In this document: positions 44,555 to 49,386 of the stretch, one piece after another | Position numbering within the stretch: position 1 is the first letter of the stretch | Layout of the letters: every line of letters starts with the position of its first letter | DNA from: an uncultured Lachnospiraceae bacterium | Lineage (GTDB): Bacteria; Bacillota; Clostridia; Lachnospirales; Lachnospiraceae | Assembly: GCA_910578825.1 (NCBI GenBank) | Contig: CAJTSB010000003.1 | Location: 85,255-134,640, forward strand | DNA: 49,386 nucleotides | Reading direction: 5' to 3' | The notes under the pieces: generated by a model | The model's input: the letters and a program-made list of their open reading frames with translations, nothing else | The model's database searches: none | Told to the model about the DNA's origin: nothing | Made by a program: the position numbers and the translations under genes

Positions 44555-46555
44555 ATGAAAAATTTTGAAAAGTATCAAAGACAATATTTTATGCCGCCGG
44601 AAGTGACATATGACTGGGTAAAGAAAGAATATATTACGGAGCCGCCCATCTGGTGCAGCGTAGATTTGCGGGATGGCAACCAGGCCTTGATTGAACCTAT
44701 GAGCCTGGATGAAAAGCTGGAGTTTTTTCAGCTCCTGGTGGATGTCGGTTTTAAGGAGATTGAGGTAGGTTTTCCGGCAGCTTCCGATACAGAGTATAAT
44801 TTTATGCGCACGTTGATTGAGCGCGATATGATTCCTGATGATGTGACGGTGCAGGTATTGACGCAGGCGAGAGAACATATTATCCGCAAGACCTTTGAGG
44901 CGGTAAAAGGCGCGCCTCATGCGGTGGTACATTTGTATAATTCAACCTCCCTGGCACAGCGGGAACAGGTATTTAAAAAGAGTAAGGAAGAAATCAAACA
45001 GATTGCCGTGGAGGGAGCTATATTGCTGAAACAGCTTGCGGATGAGACAGAAGGCAATTTCACCTTCGAATACAGTCCGGAAAGTTTTTCCGGGACAGAG
45101 GTAGACTACGCATTGGACGTCTGTAATGCCGTGCTTGATATCTGGCAGCCGACGCCGGACAAAAAGGTGATTATCAATCTGCCGACGACTGTGGAAAACG
45201 CCATGCCCCATATTTTTGCGGGTCAGGTAGAATATATGAGCAAGCATATGCATTTCCGTGAAAATGTGGTGCTTTCCCTTCATCCGCATAACGACCGCGG
45301 GGTTGGAATCTGTGATGCGGAATTTGGAATTCTGGCCGGTGCAGACCGGATTGAGGGAACTTTGTTTGGAAATGGAGAGCGTACCGGAAATGTTGATATT
45401 GTCACGCTTGCAATGAATATGTTTTCTCACGGAGTGGACCCCAATCTGGATTTCAGCAATATGTCAAGGATTGCCGGGATTTATGAGCGTTGCACTCGTA
45501 TGCAGGTATCGCCCAGACAGCCTTATGCCGGAGAGCTGGTGTTTACGGCATTTTCGGGTTCGCACCAGGATGCGATTGCCAAGGGAATGGCGTGTCGGGA
45601 ACAAAATATAGACGGAGCATGGACGGTACCGTATCTGCCGATTGATCCAAAAGATGTGGGGCGCACGTATGATTCCGACGTTATTCGTATTAACAGCCAG
45701 TCTGGAAAAGGAGGCGTCGCTTACATCCTCAAGCAGAATTACGGCATTGTGATTCCTGAGAAAATGCGGGAGGAAGTGGGATATACTGTAAAAGGTGTTT
45801 CCGACCGTCGTCATATGGAGCTTTCACCAAAATTGATTTATGATATTTTTGAGGAACATTATGTTAAAAATATGCCGCATTTTCAGATTACGGAGTGCCA
45901 TTTCAGACAGAAAGACGGTATTCTGGCGGAGGCAACGCTTTCCCATGGAGGACAGGTGCGTACGGTTACCGGAAATGGAAATGGACGCCTCGATGCAGTG
46001 AGCAATGCATTGAAACAGTATTTTAACATCAGTTATGAATTATCGGTATATGAAGAGCATTCGCTTTCCAGAGGATCTTCCGCAAAAGCAGTTTCTTATG
46101 TGGGAATTTCCTGTAATAATCAGCTGTACTGGGGAGTGGGAATCGATGAGGATATTATTTCTTCCTCCATAGAGGCGTTATGCGTGGCGGTAAACAAGCT
46201 GGAGCATATTAAAAATACCGAACAGTGCCGGGATGAGCGGCTGAATGAAATTATGAACTATATCCAGGAGCATTACCTGACTGTAACATTGGATGAATTG
46301 GCAGAAAAATTGAATTTGTCAAAACCATATTTGTCCAAATATATCAAGGATAAATCGGATAAAACATTCAGTGATATTGTGCGGAATGTCCGTATGAAAA
46401 AAGCGCGGGCGCTCCTGAAAAACACCAGTATGACGGTAGATAGTATTGCAGACAGCGTTGGTTACCAGAATGTAGAGCATTTCAACCGGCTCTTTAAGAA
46501 AAAATATGATATGACGCCAGTACAGTATCGCAACAGCAAACAGGGGATGAAGTAG
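44555..46555 (+). CDS. leuA: 2-isopropylmalate synthase fused to a C-terminal AraC-type DNA-binding domain
   Basis: A 666-aa fusion. Residues 1-415 are the catalytic TIM barrel of the long-type LeuA: VDLRDGNQAL (36-45), the metal ligands His243 and His245 in HPHNDRG, and GNGERTGNVD. Residues ~440-552 form the leucine-binding allosteric domain (HGGQVRTVTGNGNGRLDAV). Residues ~562-662 are a complete AraC double helix-turn-helix (IMNYIQEHYLTVTLDELAEKL... VGYQNVEHFNRLFKK). LeuA makes isopropylmalate from ketoisovalerate and acetyl-CoA. ATG 44555 with GGAGG at 44545-44549; no frameshift separates the parts. A leucine-sensing enzyme that may also bind DNA is the natural reading, but the DNA target is unknown. 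A T-box precedes it. Confidence 0.92.
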   Translation: MKNFEKYQRQYFMPPEVTYDWVKKEYITEPPIWCSVDLRDGNQALIEPMSLDEKLEFFQLLVDVGFKEIEVGFPAASDTEYNFMRTLIERDMIPDDVTVQVLTQAREHIIRKTFEAVKGAPHAVVHLYNSTSLAQREQVFKKSKEEIKQIAVEGAILLKQLADETEGNFTFEYSPESFSGTEVDYALDVCNAVLDIWQPTPDKKVIINLPTTVENAMPHIFAGQVEYMSKHMHFRENVVLSLHPHNDRGVGICDAEFGILAGADRIEGTLFGNGERTGNVDIVTLAMNMFSHGVDPNLDFSNMSRIAGIYERCTRMQVSPRQPYAGELVFTAFSGSHQDAIAKGMACREQNIDGAWTVPYLPIDPKDVGRTYDSDVIRINSQSGKGGVAYILKQNYGIVIPEKMREEVGYTVKGVSDRRHMELSPKLIYDIFEEHYVKNMPHFQITECHFRQKDGILAEATLSHGGQVRTVTGNGNGRLDAVSNALKQYFNISYELSVYEEHSLSRGSSAKAVSYVGISCNNQLYWGVGIDEDIISSSIEALCVAVNKLEHIKNTEQCRDERLNEIMNYIQEHYLTVTLDELAEKLNLSKPYLSKYIKDKSDKTFSDIVRNVRMKKARALLKNTSMTVDSIADSVGYQNVEHFNRLFKKKYDMTPVQYRNSKQGMK

Positions 46556-46562
46556 TTTTTGC

Positions 46563-46591
46563 TTGTAAATATATGTGGCGTCCATTATAAT
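46563..46591 (+). promoter_or_regulatory. guaA promoter
   Basis: TTGTAA (46563-46568) and TATAAT (46586-46591) with 17 bases between. A hairpin GGGTATTTCA / TGAAATGTTACCC (46611-46644) with a three-base bulge lies between promoter and start codon; it has no T-run and does not match the purine riboswitch core. Confidence 0.6.
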
Positions 46592-46681
46592 AAGATGAAA
46601 TGAATGTTTAGGGTATTTCAACGGAAACGACTGAAATGTTACCCTCAAATTTTACAAGATAAAAAACAGGAGGAGAAAGCG

Positions 46682-48223
46682 TTGAAAAAGGAGACTGTGA
46701 TTGTTCTTGATTTTGGCGGACAGTATAATCAGCTCATCGCCCGGCGCGTGCGGGAATGTAATGTTTATTGTGAAGTAAAACCATATACGATGAGTCTTGA
46801 GGAAATTAAAGCAATGCAGCCGAAAGGAATTATTTTTACCGGCGGACCCAACAGTGTTTATGCCGAGACATCCCCACGCTATCAGAAAGAAATCTTTGAT
46901 CTGGGAATTCCAATTCTTGGAATTTGTTATGGCTCCCAGATGATGGCGCATACTCTGGGGGGCGTGGTGAAAACCGCCCCGGTCAGCGAGTATGGACATA
47001 CGGAAGTAGAGGTAGATACGACGGATGTGATTTTTGAGGGCGTATCTTCCAGAACGGTCTGTTGGATGAGCCATACGGATTACATTGAGACGGCTCCGGA
47101 GGGATTTCATGTGACGGCGCATACTCCGGTGTGTCCGGTAGCGGCGATGGCGTGTCCGGAACGCAAATTATATGCGACGCAGTTCCACCCGGAAGTCATG
47201 CATACTGCCGAGGGTATGAAAATGCTTTCCAATTTCGTCTATAAAGTCTGTGGCTGTGCTGGCGATTGGAAGATGGATTCTTTTGTTGAGACGACCATTC
47301 AGAGCCTGCGTGCGCAGATAGGAGATGGCAAGGTGCTTTGCGCCCTGTCCGGCGGTGTGGATTCGTCTGTCGCAGCCGTACTGCTCTCCAAGGCTGTGGG
47401 AAAACAACTGACTTGTGTTTTTGTAGACCATGGTCTTCTTCGTAAAGATGAAGGAGATGAAGTGGAGGCAGTATTTGGTCCCAATGGGGATTATGAGCTG
47501 AATTTTATTCGCGTGAATGCGCAGCAGAGATACTATGATAAATTAAAAGGTGTGACTGAGCCGGAGGAAAAACGTAAAATTATTGGAGCAGAATTTATCC
47601 GCGTTTTTGAAGAAGAGGCGAAAAAAATCGGAGCGGTGGATTTTCTGGTGCAGGGAACGATTTATCCAGACGTTATCGAATCGGGACTCGGTAAATCTGC
47701 GGTGATCAAGTCCCACCACAATGTGGGTGGTCTCCCGGACGTTGTTGATTTTAAGGAAATTATTGAGCCGCTGCGGATGTTGTTTAAGGATGAAGTGCGA
47801 AAAGCCGGACTGGAGCTTGGCATTCCCGAACATCTGGTATTCCGTCAGCCCTTCCCGGGTCCGGGCCTCGGTATCCGCATTATCGGAGAGGTCACAGAGG
47901 AGAAGGTGAAAATTGTCCAGGAGGCAGACTATATTTATCGGGAGGAAATTGCCAAAGCCGGTCTTGACAAAGGGCTTGGACAGTATTTTGCAGCGCTGAC
48001 GAATATGCGCTCGGTAGGAGTGATGGGAGATTTCAGAACCTATGATTATGCGGTGGCGCTTCGGGCAGTGAATACGTCGGATTTCATGACGGCGGAGGCG
48101 GCGGAGATTCCGTGGGGAGTGCTGCAGAAAGTTACCAATAGGATTGTGAATGAAGTCAAGGGGGTTAATCGGGTGGTATATGATTGTACAGGGAAGCCGC
48201 CTGGGACGATAGAGTTCGAATAA
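46682..48223 (+). CDS. guaA: GMP synthase (glutamine-hydrolysing)
   Basis: GuaA converts XMP to GMP with ammonia from glutamine. The 513-aa product has the class I amidotransferase domain (GICYGSQMMAH with the nucleophile Cys, and QFHPEVMHT with the His-Glu pair), the PP-loop LSGGVDSSVAAVLLSKA, and the C-terminal dimerisation domain ending in GKPPGTIEFE. The start is TTG 46682 with AGGAGGAG at 46670-46677; the longer frame from 46604 has no such site and would overlap a hairpin. Its 3' end is a well-known insertion point for integrative elements in Firmicutes, which matches what follows it here. Confidence 0.96.
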   Translation: MKKETVIVLDFGGQYNQLIARRVRECNVYCEVKPYTMSLEEIKAMQPKGIIFTGGPNSVYAETSPRYQKEIFDLGIPILGICYGSQMMAHTLGGVVKTAPVSEYGHTEVEVDTTDVIFEGVSSRTVCWMSHTDYIETAPEGFHVTAHTPVCPVAAMACPERKLYATQFHPEVMHTAEGMKMLSNFVYKVCGCAGDWKMDSFVETTIQSLRAQIGDGKVLCALSGGVDSSVAAVLLSKAVGKQLTCVFVDHGLLRKDEGDEVEAVFGPNGDYELNFIRVNAQQRYYDKLKGVTEPEEKRKIIGAEFIRVFEEEAKKIGAVDFLVQGTIYPDVIESGLGKSAVIKSHHNVGGLPDVVDFKEIIEPLRMLFKDEVRKAGLELGIPEHLVFRQPFPGPGLGIRIIGEVTEEKVKIVQEADYIYREEIAKAGLDKGLGQYFAALTNMRSVGVMGDFRTYDYAVALRAVNTSDFMTAEAAEIPWGVLQKVTNRIVNEVKGVNRVVYDCTGKPPGTIEFE

Positions 48224-48281
48224 ACAAAAATGCTTAGTAAACCCAGTGTTTATGCGGGTTTGCGGACTTTTGAAAGGTCTT

Positions 48282-48301
48282 TTGATAACAAATTGATAAC
48301 A
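48282..48301 (+). repeat. Paired direct repeat TTGATAACA
   Basis: TTGATAACA occurs at 48282-48290 and 48293-48301, offset by 11 bases (one helical turn), 60-80 bases from the guaA stop. Short phased repeats at an element edge are the usual arm-type sites for a tyrosine integrase, which is the suggested role. Confidence 0.5.
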
Positions 48302-48395
48302 GTCGTTTGAGTGCGATTATTCTTACTGTCAAGTGGTTTGTTGGTGGGAGAATGATTTGCAAGCGGTTTAGATGACTGAAATAAATCCATATTAT

Positions 48396-48441
48396 AACGC
48401 CCTTAGCTGTGGGTAGGAACTCATGGCTAAGGGCGTTTTTT
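48396..48441 (+). terminator. Strong terminator between the guaA end and the XRE gene
   Basis: AACGCCCTTAGC (48396-48407) pairs exactly with GCTAAGGGCGTT (48426-48437), a 12-bp stem with an 18-nt loop, and TTTT follows on the plus strand. It would stop guaA read-through into the element; the stem also lies just past the XRE stop on the minus strand. Confidence 0.8.
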
Positions 48442-48451
48442 GTCGTGCTTG

Positions 48452-48982
48452 TCAATCGTTTTTCAGTTTGTCCTTGAACGCTTTGGCTAAGGTATCGCTC
48501 AATTCCTTAGAGGAGACTTTCGCCCAATGCTGCGTGGTATCAAACTTTGGATAATTATACCGCCACTGGTCGTAATCTTCCCTGCTGATTTCCTCGGCAG
48601 AGAGCTTGTCTGCCTGCTCTTTCCAAGCAGAGAGCATTTTCAGCAGTTCGGCGGCATCCTTGCTTTTGTCTTTGTTGACTTTTAAGCAGATTTCACCGTC
48701 TGATTCACTGACGGTAAGACCGTAAATGTCCTCAAGGGTAAATAAGGTGTGCATAAGCCCGATGTAGCTGTCAATGTCGGGTATGTCAAGAGCCTGCGGC
48801 ACAACGTCAAGAGCCTGCGCCAGTGCAGCCGTCAAGTCTGCCTTTGGCTTGCGTGAGCCAGTTTCGTACTGCGCCAGACGCACATCCGCTGATTTTTCGG
48901 GAAATCCGACAAGCATACCGAGGTATTTTTGCGTCATGCCCCGCATGATGCGGAAAAAATGTATTCTTTCGCCAATCGCCAT
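48452..48982 (-). CDS. XRE-family transcriptional regulator of the element
   Basis: A 176-aa protein. Residues 1-65 are an XRE/Cro-type helix-turn-helix (ERIHFFRIMRGMTQKYLGML, then RLAQYETGSRKPKADLTAAL). The remaining ~110 residues are a helical C-terminal domain seen in element-borne regulators, of unknown ligand. AAGGAG precedes the ATG. It is divergent from the 49269 gene; the shared intergenic region holds a strong promoter and repeated GTTTAG/GCTTAA half-sites, so it probably represses the element's forward genes. Confidence 0.88.
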   Translation of the reverse strand: MAIGERIHFFRIMRGMTQKYLGMLVGFPEKSADVRLAQYETGSRKPKADLTAALAQALDVVPQALDIPDIDSYIGLMHTLFTLEDIYGLTVSESDGEICLKVNKDKSKDAAELLKMLSAWKEQADKLSAEEISREDYDQWRYNYPKFDTTQHWAKVSSKELSDTLAKAFKDKLKND

Positions 48983-49149
48983 AATGTTTCACTCCTTGTT
49001 CTTATACTTTATTAGACGAAGTCTGCCCGCCCGAAGGGCATGTGTTGCGGTATGCCCTGTGGGTATGTTTATAAGGAGTATAGCATATATGTTTAGAGAA
49101 AGTCAAGCATAAGCGAAACAAAAAAGTTTAATATTTTCTTGCAAACCTA

Positions 49150-49178
49150 TTGACAGTAGCAAAAATGTTTAGTATTAT
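49150..49178 (+). promoter_or_regulatory. Near-consensus promoter of the element's forward genes
   Basis: TTGACA (49150-49155) and TATTAT (49173-49178) with 17 bases between. The spacer contains CAAAAATGTTTAGTA (49160-49174), and a related CAAAAACGCTTAAC follows at 49187-49200. These repeats look like operator half-sites for the XRE regulator. Confidence 0.75.
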
Positions 49179-49206
49179 GAATTAAGCAAAAACGCTTAAC
49201 AAGAAA

Positions 49207-49248
49207 TGCCGCAAGGGCATACCTATATGCCCAGAGTAATGGGCGGCA
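49207..49248 (+). promoter_or_regulatory. Leader with nested and competing hairpins
   Basis: Outer stem TGCCGC (49207-49212) with GCGGCA (49243-49248); inner stem GGGCAT (49215-49220) with ATGCCC (49227-49232). GCCC at 49229-49232 can instead pair with GGGC at 49241-49244. The ribosome site of the next gene lies right after the outer stem. Confidence 0.5.
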
Positions 49249-49268
49249 AAAAGGAAAGGAGAGGTTGT

Positions 49269-49386
49269 ATGGACAACAAATTTATCCGTGTGGATGAGGT
49301 GGCGCAGGAGCTTTCCGTATCAAAGCCTTACGCCTACAAGCTCATTAAAAAGTTGAATGACGAGCTGAAGGAGCAGGGATTTATCA
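49269..49386 (+). CDS. Small helix-turn-helix DNA-binding protein of the element (cut by window end)
   Basis: The first 39 codons are present. MDNKFIRVDEVAQELSVSKP followed by YAYKLIKKLNDELKEQGFI is the familiar start of a ~70-aa excisionase-like/MerR-type helix-turn-helix protein carried at the regulatory end of Gram-positive conjugative elements. AAAGGAGAGG precedes the ATG. It is read from the promoter at 49150. Its role could be excision control or regulation; the 3' part lies outside the window. Confidence 0.82.
   Translation, partial: MDNKFIRVDEVAQELSVSKPYAYKLIKKLNDELKEQGFI

Larger units (their letters stand above)
48224..49386. mobile_element. Left part of an integrated element inserted just after guaA (runs off the window)
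   Basis: Everything after the guaA stop has the look of an integrative element end: direct repeats of TTGATAACA, an element-type XRE regulator, and a small helix-turn-helix gene of the type found at the regulatory end of Firmicutes integrative and conjugative elements. No integrase or conjugation gene lies in the window, so the type is not proven. The duplicated attachment core cannot be identified because the right end is not present. Confidence 0.55.

Noticed and set aside
46611..46644. Hairpin in the guaA leader, considered as a purine (guanine) riboswitch
   Set aside because: The three-way junction core bases of the purine aptamer are absent and no terminator follows; at most a simple hairpin.

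Overview
The window is chromosomal DNA of a low-to-moderate GC, spore-forming Clostridia, most likely a Lachnospiraceae relative. The reasons are Shine-Dalgarno sites of the AGGAGG type, TTG and GTG starts, a TPP riboswitch and a T-box leader, sporulation genes (dipicolinate synthase A/B, spoIIID with a sigma-E-like promoter, a YtvI-type protein), a YesM/YesN two-component pair and a short archaeal-type prolyl-tRNA synthetase. The species call is inference from gene content, not from a marker gene.

Layout. 1-4253: a PucR/CdaR-type regulator, ftsE, ftsX and an S41 carboxyl-terminal protease. 4305-8646: a thiamine operon (TPP riboswitch with terminator, thiC, thiW, thiM, thiE, thiD) that makes the pyrimidine, takes up and phosphorylates thiazole, and joins the two. 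8659-13676: a DUF3298-like lipoprotein, a Nudix hydrolase, a deoxyinosine glycosylase, a DnaQ-like exonuclease with a topoisomerase-type zinc ribbon, and topoisomerase III. 13734-19167: an HD-GYP response regulator, a FliD-tail-like protein, then response regulator / ABC ATPase / ABC permease / sensor kinase, a cell-envelope or peptide-stress module with four TTTACG-type repeats before the transporter. 19239-24445: a structured leader with terminator, YesM kinase, YesN regulator and a membrane-anchored solute-binding protein. 24470-25413: a sigma-70-like protein lacking its promoter-reading regions, with a small overlapping gene. 25410-26871 (minus): dipicolinate synthase B and A. 27164-30117: a sensor kinase/response regulator pair and an RluA-type pseudouridine synthase.

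30118-35294 looks like an AT-rich accessory island: a gluzincin-peptidase pseudogene that lost its zinc site, a decayed exported-protein ORF, a VOC protein, a cysteine-rich unknown, and a 927-aa HD-phosphohydrolase plus GHKL-ATPase protein behind a promoter embedded in inverted repeats. This large protein is the best candidate for an under-described (possibly antiviral or stress) system. 35295-43407: ytvI-like, proS, a decayed gene, secA and a chemotaxis receptor (minus). 43639-48223: spoIIID, a leucine T-box, a 2-isopropylmalate synthase fused to an AraC-type DNA-binding domain, and guaA. 48224 to the end: the edge of an integrated element lying just after guaA (paired TTGATAACA repeats, an XRE regulator, a strong divergent promoter, and the start of a small helix-turn-helix protein cut by the window end).

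The two observations I rate highest are the LeuA-AraC fusion under T-box control and the HD-GHKL protein with its palindromic promoter.
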